Shown here: positions 1 through 6,518 of the stretch, one piece after another
Layout of the letters: every line of letters begins with the position of its first letter
Position numbering within the stretch: the stretch's first letter is position 1
DNA from: Anaerolineae bacterium
Lineage (GTDB): Bacteria > Chloroflexota > Anaerolineae > Anaerolineales > Anaerolineaceae
NCBI GenBank assembly: GCA_016213455.1
Contig: JACRAG010000026.1
Span: forward strand, 1 to 12,208
Direction of reading: 5' to 3'
DNA: 12,208 bases
Translations under genes and position numbers: made by a program
Notes under the pieces: generated by a model
Told to the model about the DNA's origin: nothing
The model's input: only the letters and a program-made list of their open reading frames with translations
Databases searched by the model: none

Positions 1-1840
1 CAAGCGTTGTCCGGTAGAAGTTCAGTGACGGCTCCATTAACCAGCTACTCGCCAGCTTAATCACACAGTTCGGGCAATCCGCCTGCCGGTCTTGATCGAT
101 CAACGCCAGAATTCGCCGGTTATGGGCCTCAGAGCCCCAATCGCGAAGCGTGTGAGGATCATAACTGCGTGCAAAACTCCACAGAACCAGCCCGGCAGCA
201 AGCACGGGAATTACCGGCAAGAAACGCGCCGCAGTCACAGGATGCCGGATCTGGAGCAGGGCATCCATCACCAGAATCATCAACAGCAGGATCAACGGCA
301 GATAATACAATGCCGCGCGCGATACCGGGTAGAGCGCACCCAACCAGCGTGCCTGCAACAAAGGCAGACCGGCTGCCCCTGCCAGCATTACGGCGCAGGT
401 GGTGAAGAAAGACCATTGTTTTTTCACCAGCAGATCACGCATGGACAGGAACAACCCCAGCATAACCAGTGCAATCATCCCTGTTGTGATCGCCGGCACC
501 AGTGGCGATGTGTCGTCCACCACATACAACCCTGTAAGGACCAGACTGCCCAGCGTGTCTTGAAAAAAATCCTGACCGCCAAAATAGAGCATATGATTTT
601 GTTGAAGCACCACCAGCTGCACGCCCACCCACAGCACAAACACCCCGGTGAGCATCAAGAACAGGTTTGTGACGGCAAGGTTGGGATGAAAGCGCCGTCC
701 TGTCTCATCGCTCAACAACAGCCAGGCGCTGACCAGCAGCATGGGTAGAAAGAAGTTCACGAAAGAATAAATCGCCAGCACAGCCAGGGCGCCAGCCAGC
801 GCCGCCAGGAACAGAAAAGGCGCGAACGCCTGCCGGCGCTGCCGGGCGTCATGCGCCTGCACCAGCAGGGTGATCGCCAGCAGTTCAAAACCAATCGCCA
901 GCCCATACCCGCGCGCCAGGGCAAAGAAATCCAGCTGATAGGGATTGAGATTCAACAGCACAAATCCTGCGACCTGCAGCGCAGGGTGGCGAAAACGCCT
1001 GAGAAGGACAAGCGAGCAGCCCAGGTACAACGCATGTGCGAGTAAATTGGGCAGGCGCAGCGACAGCTCCGAACTTCCCAAGGTGTGCGCGCAAACCTGC
1101 ATTAAGAAGGTATTGAGCGGGTGGTTGTTGGCTTCCAGCTGCCAATATGGCGCCCAGGTGAAGCCGGCATAACTCAGGCTCTCATCGTGGGTGAACGGAT
1201 ACGTGGCTGCCCGGTAAACAGAACAGACCAGCAGCGCGGCGCTGCCAAGCATCAGGAGCGTCCACACCAGGCGCGAGAACGGCGTGGTCGAAGATGGCGC
1301 AGCAGCGCCTTCCACCGCCTGAGCCGGGCGGAACACCCGGATCAACTGCGCCGCGCCTGACTTGACGGCATCCAGAAATGGCTGCGGATCTGCCAGCCAG
1401 ACCATGCCCCAAAACTGGCAAACGATCAAAGCCGTTACGACAAAGAAAGGTTTCGCGGTTGTGAAATAGACGTGATAAATATCAAACAACGACGGTGGGG
1501 CAATCAGAAAAACCACGCCGAGAAACAACCACAGGTCTGAGAATAAAATCACGCCCATGCGGGGCAGGATGGGCAGCCGCGCGGGAAAGCCTTTGAGCGA
1601 AGGAGTCTGGCGCGAAAGGCGCAGCCCCAGTAGGAGAATCCCGAACGCCAGGATCACCCCGACCGCGACCAGCCTCAATCTTTTCAGCGAAATCCCTAGA
1701 AACATGGCGTTGATCGCCCCCATCGAGCGGGCAACGATCAGAGCGCAGGCGAGCAGCAGTTCAGCAAAGCTCAACAGGCTGAAGAACAGCACCAGCCGGT
1801 TGGCAGGCAGGGTTGTGATGGTTTTTTTAATGTTGGACAT
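1..1840 (-). CDS. GT-C family (GT39/PMT-like) membrane glycosyltransferase, C-terminus cut by window edge
   Basis: The reverse strand is open from an ATG at 1840 to the window edge, giving about 613 residues without a stop. The protein is very hydrophobic with many transmembrane segments. It has a short cytosolic start (MSNIKKT), roughly four or five membrane segments in residues 13-208, then the motif THDES at 218-222, NNHPLNT at 238-244 and ARGYGLAIGF at 309-318. An acidic Asp-Glu pair (219-220) in a first outer loop, followed by an asparagine-rich NNHPL loop, is what lipid-phosphate-sugar-dependent GT-C enzymes of the GT39/PMT group show. These enzymes transfer sugars at the outer membrane face. 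In typical members the Asp-Glu pair lies near residues 30-60, so about 170 N-terminal residues are extra here. A GTG 21 codons upstream, directly after a TAA, is an alternative start, and no strong ribosome site favours either. Substrate is unknown. Confidence is high for the fold and moderate for the exact family. Confidence 0.8.
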   Translation of the reverse strand, partial: MSNIKKTITTLPANRLVLFFSLLSFAELLLACALIVARSMGAINAMFLGISLKRLRLVAVGVILAFGILLLGLRLSRQTPSLKGFPARLPILPRMGVILFSDLWLFLGVVFLIAPPSLFDIYHVYFTTAKPFFVVTALIVCQFWGMVWLADPQPFLDAVKSGAAQLIRVFRPAQAVEGAAAPSSTTPFSRLVWTLLMLGSAALLVCSVYRAATYPFTHDESLSYAGFTWAPYWQLEANNHPLNTFLMQVCAHTLGSSELSLRLPNLLAHALYLGCSLVLLRRFRHPALQVAGFVLLNLNPYQLDFFALARGYGLAIGFELLAITLLVQAHDARQRRQAFAPFLFLAALAGALAVLAIYSFVNFFLPMLLVSAWLLLSDETGRRFHPNLAVTNLFLMLTGVFVLWVGVQLVVLQQNHMLYFGGQDFFQDTLGSLVLTGLYVVDDTSPLVPAITTGMIALVMLGLFLSMRDLLVKKQWSFFTTCAVMLAGAAGLPLLQARWLGALYPVSRAALYYLPLILLLMILVMDALLQIRHPVTAARFLPVIPVLAAGLVLWSFARSYDPHTLRDWGSEAHNRRILALIDQDRQADCPNCVIKLASSWLMEPSLNFYRTTL

Positions 1841-1930
1841 CGACGTTTCACGCAGGCGCAGACCGGATGAGCTGGGATGGAAACCCGGCTGCAGCCACAC
1901 TTACCCCCGGAGCATGGAAATGGATGGAAA

Positions 1931-1955
1931 AGCGGCTTGCCCGATGCAAGCCGCT
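1931..1955 (-). terminator. Rho-independent-type terminator closing the STAND operon
   Basis: A perfect 10-bp inverted repeat (AGCGGCTTGC / GCAAGCCGCT) with a 5-base loop lies 38 bases after the stop of the SH3b lipoprotein gene. Reading leftward, it is followed by a short T-rich stretch (TTTCCATCCATTTCC). It therefore separates the lipoprotein gene from the glycosyltransferase gene. The T-tract is weak, so termination may be partial. Confidence 0.6.
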
Positions 1956-1992
1956 GATGAGTATACCAAAGTCTGCGCGCCGCGCACAATTT

Positions 1993-2883
1993 TTACGGAA
2001 AATCCAATGTGATGGTGAAATCCCAATTGGCAAACAGGCTCTCGTCTCCATTGGCCGATACCGGCTCGACCAGAATACGCACAGCATAGGTGCCGTCTTT
2101 GACCACCGGGCCGTTCTCGCTCCAGGCAATCGCGTAGTTATACAAGGGCCAGGGGTTGCAATCCGGCTCGCCGCCGCCAAAAATGCAGTAGCCCGCGTTG
2201 TTCTCGGTGCGGCTGTACACCTCATTCCCATTTTCGTCCAATACGGTGAAGAATACGCGTTTCACCCCATCACCATCCTTGGTCGTGCCAATCTCCTTGA
2301 CCGCCATGCGGATCAGGAAATCCGGCGAGGTAATCACCGAACCATCCAGGTTAAGGGGCGTGCCGTCCGGCTGGGAATTGCTCAAAGCCGGCGGCTTGGG
2401 CCGGGGCGGCGCAGCCACGTCCACTCTGGGCAGGCTGTTGACATCTACGTTGCACTTCACAAATTCCGCGCCCGCACTGACCCAGCCCACCTTGCCGCTG
2501 GACGGGTCGCTGACCTGCACCCAGGTTCCACCGGGGAAACCGGAGGGGTTGAAACCCTGCGGGATGACCACGGCATCTTTTTGCAGCGTGCCCAGGGGTG
2601 GATTGAAGGCTGTGCCCGGCCCGCTGCGGAAGTTCAATCCCTGCTGTACCACGCACTGTGGACCGGTGGTGGGGCTGGGCTGCGGCGTGGCGCTGGGGCC
2701 AGGAGTCGGGCTGTCTGCCACCGTCGGGCTGGGAGCCGGCGTATCCGAAGGGGCTGTGGTGGGTTCCACCACCACGGTGACCACAAATGGCGTCTGGGTG
2801 GGCTGTTCCTCCGGCTGACCGGGGACGCATCCCACCACCAGCAGCGCCGCCAATGCCATCCAAACCAGGCTGCGAACTTTCAT
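1993..2883 (-). CDS. Lipoprotein with Pro/Thr linker, SH3b domain and C-terminal beta-rich domain
   Basis: The chosen start (2883) gives 296 residues. It is preceded by a full AGGAGG site at 2889-2894 with 5-base spacing. An in-frame ATG 25 codons upstream has no such site and would put a hydrophilic leader before the signal peptide. Residues 2-18 form a type II signal peptide ending in the lipobox VVGC (Cys19), so the protein should be lipid-anchored on the outer face. Residues about 26-75 are a Thr/Pro/Ser linker. Residues 77-144 look like a bacterial SH3 (SH3b) domain, with the NFRSGPGT signature (84-91), GTWVQV and GWV, bracketed by Cys77 and Cys144. Residues about 180-296 form a beta-rich, perhaps Ig-like domain containing Cys233 and Cys242 and ending in DFTITLDFP. 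SH3b domains commonly bind peptidoglycan or peptide ligands, but the ligand here is unknown. It is the third gene of the STAND operon, one base after the ATPase stop, so translation is probably coupled. Confidence 0.85.
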   Translation of the reverse strand: MKVRSLVWMALAALLVVGCVPGQPEEQPTQTPFVVTVVVEPTTAPSDTPAPSPTVADSPTPGPSATPQPSPTTGPQCVVQQGLNFRSGPGTAFNPPLGTLQKDAVVIPQGFNPSGFPGGTWVQVSDPSSGKVGWVSAGAEFVKCNVDVNSLPRVDVAAPPRPKPPALSNSQPDGTPLNLDGSVITSPDFLIRMAVKEIGTTKDGDGVKRVFFTVLDENGNEVYSRTENNAGYCIFGGGEPDCNPWPLYNYAIAWSENGPVVKDGTYAVRILVEPVSANGDESLFANWDFTITLDFP

Positions 2884-2884
2884 T

Positions 2885-5719
2885 TCAACCTCCTGCTTCC
2901 GGCGCGCCGAGCTGCTGCTGCAGTTCATCGCGATAAGGCGTGCACAGCTTCCCGGCAATGTCGTCTTTCAAAATCCGGTCTGTGGATGCCTGCCCCATGG
3001 TGATGCACCGGTCATAAGCCGCCAGCGCACGCTCGTACCAGGCGCGGCTGGACTCACTCGCTCCCGCGGTCTCCTCCAGAAAACCCAGCCACTGGTAGGC
3101 TGTAGCCAGGGTCTGTACCGACTGCGCCAGGTAGCGCGCCTGCCCTTCCGCTTCCAGCGGGGCAAGGATGCCCTCCAGCACAGCCACAGACTGCTGCACC
3201 CGTTCGCCAGCTTCGTCACTGCGCCCCAGGCGGTAAGCCAGCTCACCCTGCAAACGCAGCGTGGTGCCGGCCCCCAATTGCGCCGCCAGGTGCACCGGCG
3301 ACCCCGCCGGGTCTGGCGGCATGGCAGCCACCGACTCGTAGGTCTGCAGGGCCTGCCTGGCAAAATCCTCGGCCGCCAGCAGGCTGGCTTCCGGTGCGTC
3401 CTCGCCCGCCGCCAGCCGGCGCGCGGAGGCCAGGTACACGCTGCCCAGGCCCACGGCTGCCCGCGCATACTGGCTGTCCAGGCTCAACGCTTTCTGAAAA
3501 GCGCCCTCAGCTTGATTGGTCAAAGCATCGCGGCGGTCCGCATCGCGATCAGAAAGAAACAGGCTTTCGCGCCCCAGAAAAAACTGCACCGCGGGGATAT
3601 CCGCCGAGAGCTGCGCTGCGCGCTCAAATGCCTGCAGAGCCGCCGCCGGGTCGCCAAAACTGGCGCGCGCCAACCCCAGAGACACCCAGGCCAGGGTGGA
3701 GGCCTGCCGGTTGACGTCCGCTTCTACCTCCAGCCCGGGGTTGCGCGCATCCGCCAGCAGGATGGGGGCCGACCGGTAACCGCCTTGAATCTCCTCGAAG
3801 CGGTAGCCCATCTGCGGCGCCAGCCAGAACTCCAGCGTCAGGCGCGCCGGCTGCACCGACTCGTCCACCTGCCCGAAGACGATCATCTGCGCGTTCAGGC
3901 GTTCTGCCATCGCCGCAGCCGATGCGCTGCGCTCTTCGGGCGTGCCGCCCTGCACCACCCCGATGGTCACATTCTGGCGGCGCAGGACCGGACCATCTTG
4001 CCAGACCTGGATATTTGCCTCGGCAGCCAGCTCCGCGGTGAGTTGATTACCCACCCAGCCGCTCAGTTTGGCCCCACTTTCGCCCGGACCGGAAAATTCG
4101 GCCACGGCGATATTGAAAATGCCATCCATGCGCGCCGGGGTGAGAAAGCGCACGTACAGGCCGCTCAGGAAGAAGACCGCAATCAGCGCTGCCAGTGCGC
4201 CCACCCCCGCCAGCGGCAGGAACACGCGCCGCAGCCGCTGTCCTTCGCGTTCGCGGCGCAGTTCAGCGTCCACGGCATGCTGTGACGCCTCCAGATATGC
4301 CGCCTCATCCAGGCTGAGCTGGTCGGCGTGCGCCGCAGCCCAGACCTGGGCTTCCGCCAGGCGCTTGCCGCGATACAGCGCGCCGCTGTCACGGCCCAGG
4401 CGCAGCCAGCCGGCTGTATCTTCGGTCAGTTGGCGGTGCAAAATCAACCCCTCGCGGTCCTGCGCCAGCCACTGGCGCAGGGTGGGCCATTCGCGGATCA
4501 GGGCTTCGTGCGCCACCTCCACCGATTTCTCCCCGCCCGGCCCGGCGCTGCCGGTGATCACCAGGCGCGCATCGGTCAGGATGGACAGCACCGCCTCGAT
4601 GGTGACCGGGTCGGTGGATCGGGTGATCAGCTCAGAGAAGGAAGCCCGCCGGCGGGTATCCTTGGCATCTTCGTCCAGTTCAGCCAGGTGCAGGAAGATC
4701 ATGCGCGCGATGGGCTGCTGCTCGGCGCTCAGGCGGCGGTTGAAGACCGCCTCGGCGGTTTTGGCAATGGCGCCGCGCACCCCGCCCGCCTCGGTGTAGC
4801 TGGAAAGGGTCATGGTGCGCCCGCGCCGGCGCAGCCAGGTCTCCAACAGGGCGTGCGATAGCAGCGGCAGTGCGCCCGGTTCAGCGCCGATGTCGTCCAG
4901 CATCACCTCCACCAGCCCGTCCTGGATCTTCCAGTTGCCCAGCGCAGCCGGCTGGACGATGGCGCGGAACAGCTCATCGCGGTTCATCGCGCCGATGAAC
5001 TCCTGGCGGCGCGCCACCCGCTCGCGCAGGCGGTCATACGCCGCCAGGCGCGCGTAAAAGTCCGCGCGCAGCAAGATCAGCACATGCAGCGCATCCGCCT
5101 CAATCCCCGCCAGCAATTGGTCGATGAATATGCGCCGCTCATCTTCGCTGCGGCATTGGGTGAAAACCTCCTCAAACTGGTCCACCACCAGCAGTACGCG
5201 CGTCTTGCGCTGCGAGAGCGCTTTCACCAGCCCGCCGGGGTCGCCGGTCAACGTCTGCGCCGGGATCCCCAGCGCCTCGCCCAACGCGTCCAGCGGGTGC
5301 GCCGTGGGGGTGAAAATCTGCCGCTCCCAGCTTTTGCTGCCGATCGGGGGCAGCGCCCCGTCCGCCAGGCGGACGCCCGCGCGCAGCGCGGGGATGAGAC
5401 CGGCGCGCACCAGTGAGGATTTTCCAGACCCAGAATCGCCGATCACCGCCAGGAAGTTGTCCTCGCCCAGGCGGGCAGCCAGGCGGGCGGTGAGCATTTC
5501 GCGCCCAAAAAAGCGCGGCGCATCCTCTTCGTCAAAGGAATTCAACCCCTGGTAGGGTGGATCGCCCGGCTCCGGCGGCAGCGCCTCCAGCTCGCGCGCC
5601 TCGGCGGCGCCGATCAGCGTGGATTTGATGTTGATCGTCGCACCGCGAAAATCGCCGGAGAGGTTGTACTCATCCCCTGCGGCAGGTTTTTCCGGGGCCG
5701 GGCGTTTGGTTCTGGGCAT
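2885..5719 (-). CDS. Membrane-spanning nSTAND ATPase with N-terminal adaptor motif, TolB-like domain and TPRs
   Basis: This 944-residue protein starts with a polar tail and the motif NLSGDFRGATINIKSTL (19-35), nearly identical to one in the small protein encoded upstream. An nSTAND1-type ATPase follows: PYQGLNSF (55-62), FFGRE (70-74), Walker A GDSGSGKS (94-101, Lys100), Walker B LLVVDQFEE (176-184, Asp180), LRADFY (217-222), LPLLSHALLETW (284-295), GGVRGAI (312-318) and VEVAHEALIREWP (400-412). A single transmembrane helix lies near 499-521. Beyond it, residues about 534-635 (FNIAVAEF, then AERLNAQMIVFGQ) resemble the N-terminal domain of TolB-like proteins, and about 672-930 look like tetratricopeptide repeats. 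STAND proteins are signal-switch ATPases that oligomerise on sensing a ligand. The charge pattern suggests the ATPase is cytosolic and the TolB-like and TPR part is outside, which is an inference. The gene starts 12 bases after the small protein gene and lacks a clear ribosome site, so coupling is likely. The ligand and effector are not known. Confidence 0.9.
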   Translation of the reverse strand: MPRTKRPAPEKPAAGDEYNLSGDFRGATINIKSTLIGAAEARELEALPPEPGDPPYQGLNSFDEEDAPRFFGREMLTARLAARLGEDNFLAVIGDSGSGKSSLVRAGLIPALRAGVRLADGALPPIGSKSWERQIFTPTAHPLDALGEALGIPAQTLTGDPGGLVKALSQRKTRVLLVVDQFEEVFTQCRSEDERRIFIDQLLAGIEADALHVLILLRADFYARLAAYDRLRERVARRQEFIGAMNRDELFRAIVQPAALGNWKIQDGLVEVMLDDIGAEPGALPLLSHALLETWLRRRGRTMTLSSYTEAGGVRGAIAKTAEAVFNRRLSAEQQPIARMIFLHLAELDEDAKDTRRRASFSELITRSTDPVTIEAVLSILTDARLVITGSAGPGGEKSVEVAHEALIREWPTLRQWLAQDREGLILHRQLTEDTAGWLRLGRDSGALYRGKRLAEAQVWAAAHADQLSLDEAAYLEASQHAVDAELRREREGQRLRRVFLPLAGVGALAALIAVFFLSGLYVRFLTPARMDGIFNIAVAEFSGPGESGAKLSGWVGNQLTAELAAEANIQVWQDGPVLRRQNVTIGVVQGGTPEERSASAAAMAERLNAQMIVFGQVDESVQPARLTLEFWLAPQMGYRFEEIQGGYRSAPILLADARNPGLEVEADVNRQASTLAWVSLGLARASFGDPAAALQAFERAAQLSADIPAVQFFLGRESLFLSDRDADRRDALTNQAEGAFQKALSLDSQYARAAVGLGSVYLASARRLAAGEDAPEASLLAAEDFARQALQTYESVAAMPPDPAGSPVHLAAQLGAGTTLRLQGELAYRLGRSDEAGERVQQSVAVLEGILAPLEAEGQARYLAQSVQTLATAYQWLGFLEETAGASESSRAWYERALAAYDRCITMGQASTDRILKDDIAGKLCTPYRDELQQQLGAPEAGG
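2889..2894 (-). promoter_or_regulatory. Strong ribosome binding site inside the end of the STAND gene
   Basis: AGGAGG on the reverse strand lies 5 bases before the ATG at 2883 and within the last codons of the upstream ATPase gene, whose TGA occupies 2885-2887. It fixes the start of the lipoprotein and indicates translational coupling. Confidence 0.75.
5619..5665 (-). repeat. Copy of the shared N-terminal motif (STAND gene)
   Basis: This segment encodes NLSGDFRGATINIKSTL in the STAND protein. It matches the segment at 6047-6097 in the small gene: 13 of 17 residues are identical and the rest mostly conservative. The DNA is also clearly similar, with many third-position differences, so this is a diverged duplicate of an adaptor module rather than a recent copy. 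Confidence 0.75.
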
Positions 5720-5731
5720 GGGTCAGGTGGG

Positions 5732-6115
5732 TCAGCGCGCCATCTGCGCGATGGCGGCGACAATCTGCGAGGCGATGCCCACCACGGCGGGCATCACATC
5801 CGCGATGTTCTTCGCCGCTGCCTTCAACCCCTCGCCGCTGATCTGCAGCATGGTCTTGTTGGGCTTTTCCTCTTTGGCCTGCTCCACCAGCGTGCGCGCC
5901 GTCAGCGCCACCGCCTCGGCGTCCTCTTTCTTTTCGGGTGGAACCTTCTCCAGTTCCTTTTGAAGCTGCTTGATCAACTTTTGCAGCTCTTTGCGTGAAT
6001 CCTCATCGCCCGAACGCATTTCGCCCACGCTCTGCTGCACATTTTCCAGCGTCGATTTGATATTGACAATCGAGCCGCGGAAATCGCCCGTCAGGTTAAT
6101 TTTGTCCCCGGTCAT
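5732..6115 (-). CDS. Small protein with STAND-shared N-terminal motif, coiled coil and hydrophobic C-terminal helix
   Basis: This 127-residue protein is the first gene of the leftward operon. It starts at the ATG at 6115 with a modest GAGG site 5 or so bases upstream. Residues 7-23 (NLTGDFRGSIVNIKSTL) repeat the motif found at residues 19-35 of the STAND ATPase. Residues about 37-82 are rich in Lys, Glu, Gln and Leu and likely form a charged helix or coiled coil, with a break at VPPEKK (58-63). Residues about 95-125 (GLKAAAKNIADVMP, then VVGIASQIVAAIAQMA) form a small-residue-rich amphipathic to hydrophobic helix with no charges after 105 except Arg127. I cannot name a characterised family. 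The layout of adaptor motif, linker helix and hydrophobic helix fits a membrane-active or oligomerising partner of the ATPase, but this is an inference. No catalytic motif is visible. A self-inhibitory subunit or a scaffold is an equally possible role. Confidence 0.85.
   Translation of the reverse strand: MTGDKINLTGDFRGSIVNIKSTLENVQQSVGEMRSGDEDSRKELQKLIKQLQKELEKVPPEKKEDAEAVALTARTLVEQAKEEKPNKTMLQISGEGLKAAAKNIADVMPAVVGIASQIVAAIAQMAR
6047..6097 (-). repeat. Copy of the shared N-terminal motif (small protein gene)
   Basis: This segment encodes NLTGDFRGSIVNIKSTL at residues 7-23 of the 127-residue protein. It is the partner of the copy at 5619-5665. Glycine-flanked beta-prone stretches of this length can act as homotypic adaptor or amyloid-type signalling motifs, but nothing in the sequence proves that here. 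Confidence 0.75.
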
Positions 6116-6142
6116 ACTGCCTCGCTTTTGTGGATATTGTTT

Positions 6143-6177
6143 ATCATATATATGAAGTATAGTCCGTTTGCAGGCAA
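6143..6177 (-). promoter_or_regulatory. Candidate leftward promoter with AT palindrome (STAND operon)
   Basis: On the reverse strand a TTGCCT (6172-6177) lies 17 bases before CATATA (6149-6154), and a TATACT hexamer (6156-6161) is an alternative -10. The perfect palindrome TCATATATATGA at 6144-6155 overlaps the -10 area and could be an operator or simply AT-rich promoter DNA. The distance to the ATG at 6115 is about 30-40 bases. Hexamers are only partial matches. Confidence 0.35.
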
Positions 6178-6315
6178 AGCGAAAGAGCCAATCGGTGCCG
6201 CAAAGCCCGGTGGATCATCTGGATGAACAACCCAATCCTTGACATACTAAGCACCTATCCGAAAATCAACAACATTGCCCATCTCTCTTCTCGTGGGATT
6301 GGGAAAAAATAAGAG

Positions 6316-6369
6316 GTTTGGAGATCGTTTACGGCACTTCGTGCCGTAAACGATCTCCAAACTTTTTTT
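6316..6369 (+). terminator. Perfect 22-bp hairpin followed by seven T
   Basis: Arms at 6316-6337 and 6341-6362 are exact reverse complements with a 3-base loop (TTC), followed by TTTTTTT at 6363-6369. A run of six A at 6304-6309 lies just left of the hairpin, so the structure could also stop leftward transcripts. The form is that of a strong, possibly two-way rho-independent terminator. Its place between two divergent genes is unusual because no annotated gene ends here. It could end an unannotated small RNA, mark a lost gene, or be part of a short palindromic element. Confidence 0.7.
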
Positions 6370-6371
6370 CT

Positions 6372-6389
6372 CCCGCCCCTGGGGGCGGG
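6372..6389. repeat. GC-rich palindrome beside the hairpin
   Basis: CCCGCCCC and GGGGCGGG are perfect 8-base arms separated by TG, and a further G-rich stretch follows (to 6411). It lies 2 bases after the T-run of the long hairpin. It may be an intergenic repeat, but no second copy is in this window. Confidence 0.5.
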
Positions 6390-6460
6390 CAGGGGTGGGG
6401 GAAATCAATTTCGGAACGATTCTAAGCTTTATACACCCCTTCTCCTCAGCCCGGCTCTCA

Positions 6461-6469
6461 TGCTATAGT
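6461..6469 (+). promoter_or_regulatory. Candidate extended -10 promoter element for the FAD gene
   Basis: TGCTATAGT fits an extended -10 (TG, one base, then TATAGT, five of six to consensus) about 50 bases before the ATG at 6519. No good -35 hexamer is seen at the expected distance. A similar GCTATACT occurs before the propeller gene. Confidence 0.35.
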
Positions 6470-6518
6470 GTGTGCAGAAATCGACGCAATTTACGGTTTA
6501 AAGCAAGTGAGGAATGCG

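Larger units (their letters stand above)
6116..6518. other. Divergent intergenic region between STAND operon and FAD gene
   Basis: About 400 bases carry no convincing gene. The left third is AT-rich (promoter side of the STAND operon). The middle (about 6180-6300) shows nothing firm except an isolated TTGACA at 6239-6244. The right half holds a long perfect hairpin with a T-run, a GC-rich palindrome and a possible promoter for the FAD gene. These are listed separately. Confidence 0.7.

Noticed and set aside
92..748. A 218-residue plus-strand open frame and other frames across 1-1850
   Set aside because: They are antisense to the continuous hydrophobic glycosyltransferase frame. Their composition (many Gln, His, Arg) is typical of shadow frames in GC-rich DNA.
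2383..2810. Low-complexity Thr/Pro stretch as a possible DNA repeat array
   Set aside because: It is the coding sequence of an extracellular linker plus flanking domain. The repetition is at amino-acid level and not an ordered DNA tandem array.
1867..3003. A 378-residue plus-strand frame over the lipoprotein gene
   Set aside because: It is antisense to a gene with a clear signal peptide, lipobox, SH3b motif and ribosome site. The plus frame has no recognisable motif and is Arg/Ala/Gly-rich.
3278..4285. A 335-residue plus-strand frame over the STAND gene
   Set aside because: It is the antisense shadow of the TPR and TolB-like coding region, with no ribosome site or domain pattern.
5732..6115. 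Small operon protein as a known Bell-type effector
   Set aside because: Its helical region follows the shared motif, while Bell proteins are described with the motif at the C-terminus. Without a profile search the family name cannot be supported.
6316..6389. Hairpin and GC palindrome as a CRISPR repeat or attachment site
   Set aside because: There is only one unit, with no regularly spaced copies, no cas-like genes and no integrase nearby.
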